Position numbers and translations under genes: made by a program. Shown here piece after piece: positions 33,489-42,314 of a stretch of DNA of 64,000 nucleotides (positions are counted from its first letter, which is position 1; every line of letters begins with the position of its first letter). Source of the DNA: Aeoliella straminimaris. Its GTDB lineage: Bacteria; Planctomycetota; Planctomycetia; Pirellulales; Lacipirellulaceae. Below the pieces are notes generated by a model. That model was not told the origin of the DNA and did no database searches. It saw nothing but the letters and a program-made list of their open reading frames with translations. The stretch spans positions 62,001 through 126,000 of the forward strand of contig NZ_JAMXLR010000095.1 of assembly GCF_024054565.1 (NCBI RefSeq). The letters are read 5' to 3'.

Positions 33489-34046
33489 ATGAAACGATGC
33501 GATTGGGCCGTGGTGAGCGAGGCGGAAACCGAGTACCACGATGCGGAGTGGGGCGTACCGTCGTGGGACGATCGACATTTGTTCGAGATGATTACCCTCG
33601 AAGGGGCGCAAGCGGGGCTAAGTTGGAGCACCATTTTGAACAAACGTCAGGGGTATCGCCGGGCATTCGCCCAATTCAACCCCGTGAAGGTGGCCAAGTT
33701 CACCCCCGCGAAGGTCGAAAAGCTGCTGGGCGACGCGAGCATCGTGCGGCACCGTGGCAAGATCGAGTCGACGGTATCCAATGCCAAGGCGGTGCTCGCC
33801 GTGCAGGCCGAACATGGCTCGCTGGCCGAATTCCTGTGGCAATTCGTCGATGGCAAACCCATGAAGAACCGCTGGCGGTCGATGAGCGAGATTCCGGCCG
33901 AAACGGCCGAGAGCAAGGCGATGAGCAAAGCCTTGAAGAAATGCGGCTTCCGCTTCGTGGGCCCCACGACCTGTTACGCCTTCATGCAGGCGGTGGGCAT
34001 GGTGAACGACCACCTGACGAGCTGCTTTCGCTACAAAGAGGTGTAG
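33489..34046 (+). CDS. tag: DNA-3-methyladenine glycosylase I
   Basis: 185 residues from the ATG at 33489. The structural zinc ligands and catalytic residue known from E. coli Tag fall at the same numbers: Cys4, His17, Glu38, His175 and Cys179, in MKRCDW, YHDAEWG, ITLEGAQAGLSW and NDHLTSC. It excises 3-methyladenine from alkylated DNA. It is divergent from mnmG and convergent with the sigma factor gene. Confidence 0.96.
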   Translation: MKRCDWAVVSEAETEYHDAEWGVPSWDDRHLFEMITLEGAQAGLSWSTILNKRQGYRRAFAQFNPVKVAKFTPAKVEKLLGDASIVRHRGKIESTVSNAKAVLAVQAEHGSLAEFLWQFVDGKPMKNRWRSMSEIPAETAESKAMSKALKKCGFRFVGPTTCYAFMQAVGMVNDHLTSCFRYKEV

Positions 34047-34077
34047 CAACGCGAGTGCCGGTCGCGACGGCGTCGGT

Positions 34078-34644
34078 TCAACTCGGGGCGCGATTGACGT
34101 GCGAGCGGAGCTTGGTACGGGCGCGGGTGAGCATGGGGCCGATGGTATTTTCGGGCACATCCACGGCTTGGCTGATTTCGCCGTACGACTTGCCTTCCAT
34201 GTGGTAGAGTCGCACCACTTCGGCTTCGGTTCCGGCCAGCGACTCCAGCATCTGGGCGACTTCTTCGCGATCTTCGATGCGGCTTTCGGCCGTGGCGTCG
34301 TGCGACTCCAGGTGGCCATCGTCTAGTGGCGCGGCAGCGTGCGGCACGGCGACCAGTTTGCGCACCACCACCCGGCGGGCGACCACCGTCAGGTAGGTTG
34401 CCAGGGAGCTTTCGCCACGGAAGTGGCGCAGCACCGCCAGGTCGTTGTCGACCAAGGTATAAAACACCTCGGCCACCAGATCTTCGCGATCGGAATGCGA
34501 GAGCCGCATCGAGCGGTTCTGGGCCGTGTGGTTCACGACATGCACCACCAGGCCCATGAAACGGTCGACGAAGTCCTCCCAAGCGTGCGGCTTGTGGGCG
34601 AGGCAGCGTTCGATGAGGTTGCGATCGATATCAGAGAGCGCCAC
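34078..34644 (-). CDS. Sigma-70 family (ECF-type) RNA polymerase sigma factor
   Basis: 188 residues with a sigma-2 region (AWEDFVDRFMGLVVHVVNHT, then DREDLVAEVFYTLVDNDLAVLRHFRG in parts) and a sigma-4 region with HTH (EAEVVRLYHMEGKSYGEISQ, then AVDVPENTIGPMLTRARTKLR). It has no sigma-3 domain, so it is ECF-like. No anti-sigma factor is adjacent. Confidence 0.88.
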   Translation of the reverse strand: MALSDIDRNLIERCLAHKPHAWEDFVDRFMGLVVHVVNHTAQNRSMRLSHSDREDLVAEVFYTLVDNDLAVLRHFRGESSLATYLTVVARRVVVRKLVAVPHAAAPLDDGHLESHDATAESRIEDREEVAQMLESLAGTEAEVVRLYHMEGKSYGEISQAVDVPENTIGPMLTRARTKLRSHVNRAPS

Positions 34645-35067
34645 GTCAGGTCACTCCGCGGAGTTAAATAGGGATGGTCAATTTTCGCTGCCTAAAGTGT
34701 GGGCGGCGCTTGTCCCATGCCCCGCTACGTATCAAAAGGAGGGCAGAAACCGCTTCTGGCTAAGCGAACGCCCCACTCCTGCTTCCCTGGCCCCTATTAC
34801 TCGATTCTAGGTAGCGGCGCGGCCCGAGGCAAGGCGAATGATTTCCGATGTCCCGGGGAGCCGCAAACCAGCGGTTTTTTTGGGGCCCAGTCCGCTTGAC
34901 ACCCCACGCGTTGTATCACTAGGATCGGGATCATGCGGCCGCCATGACGAACCAATCCTAAGTGATTGTGTCATAAAGGTTTGAAAAGCCGCTGGGTTTG
35001 AATGGCCATCGGGCTTGTGACGCCGCTCGGCCGGCTCCGCCCCTATTTTGTTAGAGAGGACGATCGA
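34645..35067. other. Intergenic region between the sigma factor and ferredoxin genes
   Basis: 423 bp containing the divergent promoters. I see no gene, repeat or clear RNA element here. An in-frame GTG/ATG upstream of the ferredoxin start is not supported by family length. Confidence 0.4.
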
Positions 35068-35346
35068 ATGACGCACGTTGTTTGCGAACCGTGCTTTAAC
35101 TGCAAGTATACGGACTGTGTGGTTGTGTGCCCGGTGGAGTGTTTTTACGAAGCCGAGCAAATTCTCTATATCCATCCCGACGAGTGCATCGACTGCGAGG
35201 CCTGCGTGCCCGAGTGCCCCGTTGAGGCGATTTTCCACGAGGATAACGTTCCTGACGAGTGGAAAGATTACATCCAACTGAACGCCGATATGGCGCCCCA
35301 GTGCGAAGTGATCACCGAGAAGAAGGAACCGTTGGCCGACAGCTAA
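35068..35346 (+). CDS. fdxA: 7Fe ferredoxin (FdxA-like, [3Fe-4S][4Fe-4S])
   Basis: 92 residues from the ATG at 35068, with AGAGAGGA upstream. Cysteines at 9, 17, 21, 25, 40, 43, 46 and 50 (plus 6 and 12) follow the Azotobacter FdxI spacing in CEPCFNCKYTDC and CIDCEACVPECP. The protein carries electrons at low potential; its partners cannot be told. It is followed by a good terminator. Confidence 0.93.
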   Translation: MTHVVCEPCFNCKYTDCVVVCPVECFYEAEQILYIHPDECIDCEACVPECPVEAIFHEDNVPDEWKDYIQLNADMAPQCEVITEKKEPLADS

Positions 35347-35419
35347 CGGCTTCTATCGCACGCCAGACGACATTGGCGGCCAAGCGGCTAATCGTCTGTG
35401 TGCTTGACTGAAACTTACA

Positions 35420-35456
35420 AAGGCCTGTAGCGTCGTCGCGCTGCGGGCCTTTTTTA
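35420..35456 (+). terminator. Rho-independent terminator of the ferredoxin gene
   Basis: Stem AAGGCCTGTAGCG / CGCTGCGGGCCTT with two internal mismatches and a TCGT loop, followed by TTTTTTA. It lies 75 bp after the ferredoxin stop. Confidence 0.8.
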
Positions 35457-35490
35457 TTGGCCGAGCCTGCCCGGCAATTGCAGATACAAA

Positions 35491-35529
35491 GAACGAGGCC
35501 CGCGATGGAAATTCCAGCACGGGCCTCGT
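35491..35529. terminator. Hairpin downstream of the HNH gene
   Basis: ACGAGGCCCG and CGGGCCTCGT are perfect 10-bp arms around an 18-bp loop, 25 bp past the HNH gene stop. There is no clear T-run on the minus strand, so it may stop transcription only weakly. Confidence 0.45.
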
Positions 35530-35553
35530 GATCGTTTGGCAAATATTTGCGGT

Positions 35554-36177
35554 TTACTTCAAGTCGACCGACCAGTACGCCGCATCGAGGAAGGTTTTCC
35601 AACTGGCGTACTTGGGGTTGCCCAACTTGATGGCCAGCAGCGGACTGCGGCGTGGCCGTACCGGCTTGCGGTACAACTTCATGCCGGCCTGCTGCGGAGT
35701 GCGGCCGCCCTTGCGGACGTTGCACTTCACGCAGGCGCAAACCACATTCTCCCAGGTGGTCTCGCCCCCTCGGCAACTGGGCACCACGTGGTCGATGCTC
35801 AGTTCGCTGGTGGGGAAGTAGTCGCCGCAGTACTGGCAGCGATTGCCGTCGCGGGCAAACAAATTGCGACGATTCAGCCGAACGCGCTGCTTGGGCACGC
35901 GATCGTAATACAACAGTCGCAATACTCGCGGTACCTGGATTTCGAAGTTGACACTTTGAATCCAGTCCTGATGCGGCTCTTTGAACTCGGACTTCAACTC
36001 GCTGATCTCGCGCCACGAGTCGAAGTCGTAATTGCCGTACTGGCCATCTTCGATGTGAATGACTTCGGCTAGCTCGCGAATCAACAGAGCAAAGGCACGA
36101 CGTACATCCACCACATGAACCGCCATGTATTGACGGTTCAACACCAAAACACTCGAACTCAACGCGGTGTCAGCCAT
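35554..36177 (-). CDS. HNH endonuclease domain protein
   Basis: 207 residues from the ATG at 36177. An N-terminal domain of about 100 residues (SSVLVLNRQYMAVHVVDVRR) is followed by the HNH site: CQYCG (Cys114, Cys117), SIDHVVPSCRGG (Asp129-His130), TWENVVCAC with Asn144, and KCNVRKGGRTP (Cys152). This two-part protein is widespread in bacteria; the physiological role is not established. It stands alone. Confidence 0.9.
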   Translation of the reverse strand: MADTALSSSVLVLNRQYMAVHVVDVRRAFALLIRELAEVIHIEDGQYGNYDFDSWREISELKSEFKEPHQDWIQSVNFEIQVPRVLRLLYYDRVPKQRVRLNRRNLFARDGNRCQYCGDYFPTSELSIDHVVPSCRGGETTWENVVCACVKCNVRKGGRTPQQAGMKLYRKPVRPRRSPLLAIKLGNPKYASWKTFLDAAYWSVDLK

Positions 36178-36833
36178 TGTCTCAATGTGGGTGTGGAACT
36201 TGTTGTGTTCGGCCTGCCAGAACTCCTGGGCAACGACCAAGCACGCGGATGTCGACTCGTGGAATACGCTATTGCGGTTAAGCGCTCGGGCATACGGAGC
36301 CGCCTGTGGCCGCCGCACGTGCGTGCGTTATCGGGGAGCGGATGCAAAACGCGGGCGGCTGTGGCCGATGGCCACGGTGCGAAGTGGGTTGGACCGATCT
36401 CGCTTACCATTGCCTGCGTCTAACCGTTGAGAGTGCGAAGCAGAAACAGATGCAGTGAATGTATAGAACTCATGCTCTGTCTGCCTAGATTTTAGTCCAT
36501 CCACTAACGCCGGACCACCCGAACAATGCCGTTTGCCAAACTCTTCATCGAAACTTCAGACAGCCCACTCTGCGACTGGGTTCGGAGTTTCTCAGGCAAT
36601 GTACGGGGTATTTATGCGGCGTGGCTGGGGGCCCTGGTGCAAAGATGGGCTACGGTGGATGTGGCCTTTTTCGGCTTTCGGCCCCTTATTTGCACTGTGC
36701 GACTAACTTACACCCACGAGACTTTTGCCTTGCCTCGCTGGTGCCGCAGTCATTAACATGCAACTATGCAGGTGGGTCAGGGAGGAAGTATGAGGCCTGT
36801 CTCGTCCGAGAAGGAACCGAGGAACATCACACT
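36178..36833. other. Long intergenic region
   Basis: 656 bp between two divergent genes. Short open frames occur, but none has a recognisable product. No repeats or RNA genes noticed. Confidence 0.4.
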
Positions 36834-37133
36834 ATGATTCATTTCACTTGCGATTGCTGCAAACGCGAAATCGATCTGGAACACGAGATTCGTTACGTTG
36901 TCCGGATGGAGGTGTTTGCGGCCGCGGATGCCGGCGAAGAAGCCATCGATGACGACCGCGACTATCTGCAAGAAATCGAGGACATGATCACCCGCGATGA
37001 AGGCTTCGATCAACTGGAGGAAGAAGTCTATCAACAAGCGCGGTTCGATCTGTGCAGTGAATGCCGCGACCGATTTGTGAACAATCCCCTGGGTCGCGCC
37101 GCGCAGGTGGAGTTGGGATTCAGCAACAATTGA
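36834..37133 (+). CDS. Small acidic protein with two Cys pairs, unknown
   Basis: 99 residues. It begins MIHFTCDCCKREIDLEHEIRY and ends with LCSECRDRFVNNPLGRAA, so two cysteine pairs could bind a zinc ion and close the ends of a helical acidic middle (EEAIDDDRDYLQEIEDMI). The start at 36834 gives a sensible zinc-ribbon layout and has GAGGAACATC upstream. Resembles small conserved planctomycete proteins; no function known. Confidence 0.72.
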   Translation: MIHFTCDCCKREIDLEHEIRYVVRMEVFAAADAGEEAIDDDRDYLQEIEDMITRDEGFDQLEEEVYQQARFDLCSECRDRFVNNPLGRAAQVELGFSNN

Positions 37134-37189
37134 ATCGCTTCGACTCGCGCTATCCGCCGCGCTCGACGAGCGAATCTTGAGACGCACGC

Positions 37190-37735
37190 ATGTCGCGGCG
37201 ATACTCTCGCAATCTGTTTCGCGTCTACTGGTGGGTGGTCGTGCTGGCCGTGGTGCTGGTGCTGCGAGTACTGTACTCCTCACAGCACGTTCCCGCCCAA
37301 GAGGCTCTGGCCGAGGGACGGCATCGCGTGGCCCGCGTGGTCGATGGCGATACCTTGAAGCTCGTCACGGGGCAGCGGATCCGCCTGCAGGGCGTCGACA
37401 CGCCCGAGACGGTGCGGCCCGACTATCCGGTGGAACCCTGGGGCCCCGAAGCTACGGCCTTTACCAAGCAGTTCGTTGACCAGGCCGACGGCGAGGTGAC
37501 GCTCACGTTCGGAACCGAGCGGTTGGACGCCTATGGCCGGCATCTGGCATTCGTGTGGCGCGACGATGTGCTGCTGAACGAAGAACTCGTACGGGCCGGC
37601 CTGGCCCGGGCTCGGCTTGGCTACCGATATAGCGGTACAATGAAAAGACGGCTGGCCGACGCCCAGGAGGAAGCCCGCGCCGCCGGCCTGGGCATCTGGT
37701 CCGACGCAATACCTGGCGCCACGGCCAGCGATTAA
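37190..37735 (+). CDS. Membrane-anchored thermonuclease-family (SNase-like) nuclease
   Basis: 181 residues with an N-terminal helix (VYWWVVVLAVVLVLRVLY) and one SNase domain: RVVDGDTLKLVTGQRIRLQG, VDTPETV and YGRHLAFVW supply the catalytic Arg-Glu-Arg set (RIRLQG, DTPE, YGRH). It likely cuts nucleic acid outside the cytoplasmic membrane. It is 56 bp downstream of the acidic protein and 39 bp upstream of the GspF-like gene, in the same direction. Confidence 0.9.
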   Translation: MSRRYSRNLFRVYWWVVVLAVVLVLRVLYSSQHVPAQEALAEGRHRVARVVDGDTLKLVTGQRIRLQGVDTPETVRPDYPVEPWGPEATAFTKQFVDQADGEVTLTFGTERLDAYGRHLAFVWRDDVLLNEELVRAGLARARLGYRYSGTMKRRLADAQEEARAAGLGIWSDAIPGATASD

Positions 37736-37774
37736 ACATTCCGACCCCTTTGCCACGCGACTTTTGCCAACTCC

Positions 37775-38827
37775 ATGTTCTTCAGCCCCCACCTTTCCGG
37801 CAAACGCCTTTCGGACCTGTGCCATCGATTGGCAACTGGCCTGGCAGCGGGAGTTGATATTCGCAAAGTGTGGAAGCGGGAAGCCGAGAATGCCCCGGGC
37901 CGCATGCGCGAGCAGTTTCAGTCGGTGCAGCACGACATCGAGCAAGGCGAGCCCTTCGCCACGTCGCTGGCCAAGACCGGCAACCTGTTCCCGCGGCTGT
38001 TTCTGCAGATGGTCGACGTTGGTGAGCGGACCGGACAGACGGCCGAGGTGCTGAATAAGCTCGAACGGCACTATCGAGTGCGGCACGAGCTGATGCGGAC
38101 CTTCCTGGGCCTTTTGGCCTGGCCGATGATCCAATTGATCATGGCGGTTTTCATCATTGGTTTATTGATCTGGATCCTGGGGGCCCTCGACGCGCGGGAC
38201 CTGGACGGAAAACCGATCGATCCGCTCGGCATCGGGCTCATCGGCACGCGGGGCGTGATCATCTACGCCAATCTGGTGTTGGCCACCACGCTGGCCATCG
38301 CCGCGGCGGTGGCTGCCATGCGGCGGGGCGCGTTGTGGCTCCGCCCGGTGCAACGATTCGTCACCAAACTGCCCGGCATCGGCAGCGCGATTCAAAAAAT
38401 CTGCCTCGCCCAACTTGCCTGGACACTTCATCTGCTGCTGAACGTAGAGATGGACCTGCGGCAGTTGGTGCCGCTGGTGCTGTTGTCGACTGGCAACGAC
38501 TACTACATCCAGCATCGCAAACAGATGGTAGCCGACGTGCAGGCAGGGCTGCCGCTGCATCTGGCGTTCGCCAACAGCGGCGCCTTTCCGCCCACGTTTC
38601 TCGACGCCCTGGCTGTGGCCGAAGAGAGCGGGCAAATCTCCGAGTCGATGGCTCGTCTGGCCAATCAGTACGAGGCCGAAGCCGAATCGGCCATGAAGTA
38701 CCTGGCCGTCGCCGCCGGCATTGCGGTCTGGGTGTTGGTGGCGACACTGATAGTGCTAATGATCTTCCGGCTGTTCATCGTCTTCTATCTCGGCCCGATT
38801 AAACAGGCGACCGAAATGACGATGTAG
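37775..38827 (+). CDS. Type II secretion/type IV pilus F-type membrane protein (GspF/PilC-like)
   Basis: 350 residues with two T2SSF units: LSDLCHRLATGLAAGVDIRK with FLQMVDVGERTGQTAEVLNK, and later ICLAQLAWTLHLLLNVEMDL with FLDALAVAEESGQISESMAR. Each is followed by membrane helices. It should be the platform protein of a pilus or secretion system. No ATPase, secretin or pilin operon accompanies it, though a DUF1559 pseudopilin-like gene follows 190 bp later. Confidence 0.88.
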   Translation: MFFSPHLSGKRLSDLCHRLATGLAAGVDIRKVWKREAENAPGRMREQFQSVQHDIEQGEPFATSLAKTGNLFPRLFLQMVDVGERTGQTAEVLNKLERHYRVRHELMRTFLGLLAWPMIQLIMAVFIIGLLIWILGALDARDLDGKPIDPLGIGLIGTRGVIIYANLVLATTLAIAAAVAAMRRGALWLRPVQRFVTKLPGIGSAIQKICLAQLAWTLHLLLNVEMDLRQLVPLVLLSTGNDYYIQHRKQMVADVQAGLPLHLAFANSGAFPPTFLDALAVAEESGQISESMARLANQYEAEAESAMKYLAVAAGIAVWVLVATLIVLMIFRLFIVFYLGPIKQATEMTM

Positions 38828-39019
38828 GTGAAGCGCGTCAACTATTCGGCAGGCGAAGACGACGCTGCTGGGGATGTGACATTATCCACAGCTTACTTGA
38901 TTGCAGAGTTGAAATCGCTTAGCCTATTTGGGATGGAAGAGGGATAATCTTATCCAGTTTGGTGGTTCGCCGCGTCCCTCTGTTCCGTTCTCTTCTTTAC
39001 AACCTATTCGGTGCAGTCG

Positions 39020-40105
39020 ATGATAATGACGTTACGATCATCGTTTAAGTCTCCTCGTCGCCTCACAGCGTGGAGAGCCTTTACTCTTGTCGAACTCCTG
39101 GTTGTGATTGCCATCATTGGCATCCTGGTCGCCCTGTTGCTCCCGGCCGTTCAGTCGGCCCGTGAAGCGGCACGCCGGACCCAATGCAAGAACCAACTCA
39201 AGCAGCTAGCGCTTGGGTTCATGAATCATGAAAGTGCACACGGCGCCCTGCCCACAGGTGGCTGGGGGTGGGGGTGGGTGGGTGATCCCGACTCGGGAAC
39301 GCTCGAGCGGCAACCTGGTGGTTGGGGCTATAGCATCCTCGCCTATACGGAAGGGCTAAGCGAACTGCAGATCGGTTCTGGCCTGGCAAGCAACGCGAAG
39401 AAGGCTGCATTGGCGGAGATGATCTCCAAACCGGTCCCGGTCTTCTATTGTCCTTCGCGTCGGCAACCGACCAGCGCGTATGGCGGGACCGAAACGCTTG
39501 TTAATGCAGCGCAGCCACCCGGTTATCTATATGCCAAGACCGACTACGCGGCCAATGGCGGTCGCTACTATCCCCCGGCCGTGAATGGTTGGGACTATGG
39601 GCCCTCAATTTCGTGCCTCGACACGTATCCCGAATGCAACTGGGGCGCCTTCAAGAACAAGGCGAGTCTCCGTCGATATGACGGAGCGATCGTACCACGC
39701 TTCCCGGTAGAATTCAGAAGGATCCAGGACGGACTTTCCAATACCATGTTACTGGGCGAGAAGTACGTCAGTCCGGTCTTCTACGCCCAAGAGAGTCGCG
39801 CCAATAGTTGCTCGGATAACAACCCGGCCTATAACGGATACGACTGGGACAACATCCGCTGGATCAACAATTACCCGACCGCCGATTTTAGCCAGCACTA
39901 TCAACCGCAGGCCGATTCGCCGACGATCGACGTCGGCTGCTCCAGACGGTTTGGGAGCGCCCATTCTTCGGTGTTTCAGGTGGCCCTGTGCGATGGCTCG
40001 GTGGACGCGCTCGAGTACGACGCGGATCCGACCGTGTTGGCTGGCTATGCCTCGCGTGACGACGGAGGAAACCTTGTTCCCGCGACCACCGGTCCCCGAC
40101 GGTGA
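39020..40105 (+). CDS. DUF1559 pseudopilin-like protein (H-X9-DG)
   Basis: About 361 residues from the ATG at 39020 (GTG at 39011 and ATG at 39026 are alternatives). The N-terminal prepilin-type signal RAFTLVELLVVIAIIGILVA is followed by LLLPAVQSAREAARRTQC, and near the C-terminus HSSVFQVALCDG is the H-X9-DG motif. This family is greatly expanded in planctomycetes. It is processed by a prepilin peptidase and displayed outside the inner membrane; the exact role is unknown. Confidence 0.94.
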   Translation: MIMTLRSSFKSPRRLTAWRAFTLVELLVVIAIIGILVALLLPAVQSAREAARRTQCKNQLKQLALGFMNHESAHGALPTGGWGWGWVGDPDSGTLERQPGGWGYSILAYTEGLSELQIGSGLASNAKKAALAEMISKPVPVFYCPSRRQPTSAYGGTETLVNAAQPPGYLYAKTDYAANGGRYYPPAVNGWDYGPSISCLDTYPECNWGAFKNKASLRRYDGAIVPRFPVEFRRIQDGLSNTMLLGEKYVSPVFYAQESRANSCSDNNPAYNGYDWDNIRWINNYPTADFSQHYQPQADSPTIDVGCSRRFGSAHSSVFQVALCDGSVDALEYDADPTVLAGYASRDDGGNLVPATTGPRR

Positions 40106-40138
40106 TCATTCGCGCCAGGACACAAGCCCTATCGATCT

Positions 40139-40741
40139 ATGCCTAGAGGAGCAGCTCAATTGGATCTCAAGGATTGTCGGCGGCCAATGTCGCTGCTAGT
40201 TGCGGCTGGAATTGCCGCAGTAGTGTGTGCTGGGTGCGGTAAAGGTTACCGTTCGGCACAGGCGAGTAATCCCGCCGACGCCGCTGCGGCAGCTATCGAC
40301 CAGTACGATAGCAACAACGACGGCGCGCTGGACGCCAACGAGCTTGAGGCATCTCTCGCTCTGGCGGACGCGCTTTCGCGGATCGACTCCAACTCAGATG
40401 GCAAGTTGGCGGTAGATGAGATCGAGGCGCGGCTGCGCCAGTACGCGTCGTTATCGGAGTTCATTGCCGGCGAGGTGAGTGTCACTCGCAATGGGCAACC
40501 TGTCGAGGCCGCCGAGGTCACGTTCACTCCCGAGCCATTTATGGGCGATGGATTACCGGTTTACCAGGGCACGACCGGAAACGCTGGTACGACTTCGATG
40601 CTGACCGATCCGCCGACGCCAGGTGTCGCGGTTGGCTTCTACCGAGTGACCATCAAGACCTCCGATGGCGAGGAGATTCAGCGGGGAGTTGAGATTGCCG
40701 ACGATTCTCCCACCTCAACACGCATTGGCCTGGAGATATAG
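40139..40741 (+). CDS. EF-hand lipoprotein following the DUF1559 gene
   Basis: 200 residues with a lipoprotein signal (PMSLLVAAGIAAVVCAGC) whose lipobox places the modified Cys near residue 33. Two EF-hand loops follow, DQYDSNNDGALDANELE and RIDSNSDGKLAVDEIE, then a beta-sandwich domain like transthyretin/carboxypeptidase regulatory domains (SVTRNGQPVEAAEVTF). The pseudopilin-lipoprotein pairing is common in planctomycetes; the EF-hand pair is a less usual addition and suggests calcium binding. An inner ATG at 40187 is possible, but the RR before it suits the signal. Confidence 0.8.
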   Translation: MPRGAAQLDLKDCRRPMSLLVAAGIAAVVCAGCGKGYRSAQASNPADAAAAAIDQYDSNNDGALDANELEASLALADALSRIDSNSDGKLAVDEIEARLRQYASLSEFIAGEVSVTRNGQPVEAAEVTFTPEPFMGDGLPVYQGTTGNAGTTSMLTDPPTPGVAVGFYRVTIKTSDGEEIQRGVEIADDSPTSTRIGLEI

Positions 40742-40857
40742 GCCAGGGGGGCTCCGCTTCGTTCGGTCCCCTTGCTCTCCTGCTCACCTGGCGAAGGGCA
40801 AGTCGGAGGAACGCGGGGCCTGCTTCTTAGCGTCTGCGGCGTATTGCCTGCTTCCGT

Positions 40858-41463
40858 TCAAAAGGTATCGTTAAATACCACCTCGCATTTGTCGAGTTGT
40901 CCACCACGAGGGCGGGCTTTTTCGGCCGCTTTGCCGATCACGACCATCATCACGATTTCGTGATCCTCGGGAAGCTTGATCAGGTCGGCCACCTGTTGCG
41001 GGTCGAAGCCGATCATGGGGTTTGAGTCGTAACCCATCGCCTTGGCAGCCAGCATTAACGTTTGGGCCGCAATGGCTCCGCTGCGCATCACTTCGTCGCG
41101 TTGCACCTGCGGACCAGCGTTCTCGTAGTAGTTGCCAATCATCGGTACCAGCACGTTTCGCGTCTCCTCGGGCACATTGCGCCAGTAGCGCTCGGGCGAC
41201 TTGGCCCACGCGCGAATGTCGCCGCAGATGACGATGACCATGTGGGCCTCTTCCACCTGTGCCTGATTCCAGGCCGCGGTGCGGAGCTGCTTACGGAGTT
41301 CCGGGTCGCGGACCACAACGAATCGCCAGTTCTGAATGTTGAACGAAGTGGGCGACAGCAGGGCCAGGTCGAGCAGATGTTGCACGTCTTCTTCCGGCAT
41401 GGTGGCCGAAGTATCGTACTTTTTGACGCTGCGTCGTTGGGTGATGGCGGAAATCGTATCCAT
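40858..41463 (-). CDS. Nitroreductase-family FMN oxidoreductase
   Basis: 201 residues from the ATG at 41463. Family signatures are ITQRRSVKKYDTSATMPEED (FMN phosphate contact by RRSVK), LLSPTSFNIQNWRFVVV and MLAAKAMGYDSNPMIGFDP. It probably reduces nitro or quinone compounds using NAD(P)H. It stands alone and is divergent from the dioxygenase gene. Confidence 0.93.
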   Translation of the reverse strand: MDTISAITQRRSVKKYDTSATMPEEDVQHLLDLALLSPTSFNIQNWRFVVVRDPELRKQLRTAAWNQAQVEEAHMVIVICGDIRAWAKSPERYWRNVPEETRNVLVPMIGNYYENAGPQVQRDEVMRSGAIAAQTLMLAAKAMGYDSNPMIGFDPQQVADLIKLPEDHEIVMMVVIGKAAEKARPRGGQLDKCEVVFNDTF

Positions 41464-41589
41464 AGTGCGAAAATCCTCGGTAGGCGGGCGTGGGGCAGCC
41501 AACGAAACTTGGAGCTGCCCGTGGGGTTCGGTTACAATAGCAGGGCTCGGTAGTGGATTTATAAGAACGAATTAAGGAGTTGGTAAGGT

Positions 41590-42246
41590 ATGGCTGGACC
41601 AAACACACCCCATCGGCGGCAGTTTCTGCAGTCGTCGGCCTTCGCTGCGGCTGCTTTCGCGACACCGGGCCTGCTGGCCGAACAGCTTTCGCAGACGCCG
41701 CGGCTCACCGAAGGTCCTTTCTACCCCGATAACCTTCCGCTCGACACCGACAACGACCTGCTGATTCTCAACGACAAACTCACGCCCGCGGTGGGCCAGA
41801 TAACCCATCTCAGCGGTCGGGTGCTCGACATGAAGGGCAACCCGGTTCGCAACGCTGTGGTTGAAATCTGGCAAGTCGATGGCAATGGCGTCTACCTGCA
41901 CAGCCGCAGCGGCGGCAACGGCGAGCGGGACAAGAACTTCCAGGGCTTTGGCCGCTTCCTGACCGGCAAAAAGGGCGATTACTACTTCCGCACCGTGAAA
42001 CCGGTGCCCTACCCTGGCCGCACCCCGCACATCCATGTGGCGGTGAACCAAAATGGCAAGCGTCAGCTCACCACCCAATTGTTCATCGACGGCCACGAGC
42101 AAAACGCTCGCGATGGCATCTACCGCAGCCTGGGTGACAAGCGCTCGCTGGTGACCAGCAAGTTTGCACCGCTAGAAGGCTCGAAGCTCAAAGAGCTGGA
42201 AGCCAAGTTCGACATCATCCTGGGTGTCACGCCGGCCGAGGCCTAG
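41590..42246 (+). CDS. Tat-exported intradiol ring-cleavage dioxygenase
   Basis: 218 residues with a twin-arginine signal (HRRQFLQSSAFAAAAFATPG). The intradiol fold shows TEGPFYPDN (Tyr45), GRVLDMKGNPVRNAVVEIWQ and YPGRTPHIHVAV, in which Tyr141, His147 and His149 are probable Fe(III) ligands. It resembles protocatechuate 3,4-dioxygenase beta chains. An exported member suggests action on outside aromatics, but no catabolic neighbours exist. Confidence 0.9.
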   Translation: MAGPNTPHRRQFLQSSAFAAAAFATPGLLAEQLSQTPRLTEGPFYPDNLPLDTDNDLLILNDKLTPAVGQITHLSGRVLDMKGNPVRNAVVEIWQVDGNGVYLHSRSGGNGERDKNFQGFGRFLTGKKGDYYFRTVKPVPYPGRTPHIHVAVNQNGKRQLTTQLFIDGHEQNARDGIYRSLGDKRSLVTSKFAPLEGSKLKELEAKFDIILGVTPAEA

Positions 42247-42314
42247 TGCGAAAACCGAGTTCCTCGCAGCCGGATGGCCACGCGGTCCGCGCGAGTGCGA
42301 CCAAAAACGAGCTG

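Noticed and set aside
36526..36756. 76-codon open frame in the gap before the acidic Cys protein
   Set aside because: No ribosome-binding site, family or composition support.
38882..38890. Perfect DnaA-box word TTATCCACA with a nearby GGATAA-TC-TTATCC palindrome at 38942-38955
   Set aside because: A single box without a cluster, AT-rich unwinding region or dnaA/dnaN context is expected by chance, so no origin is claimed.
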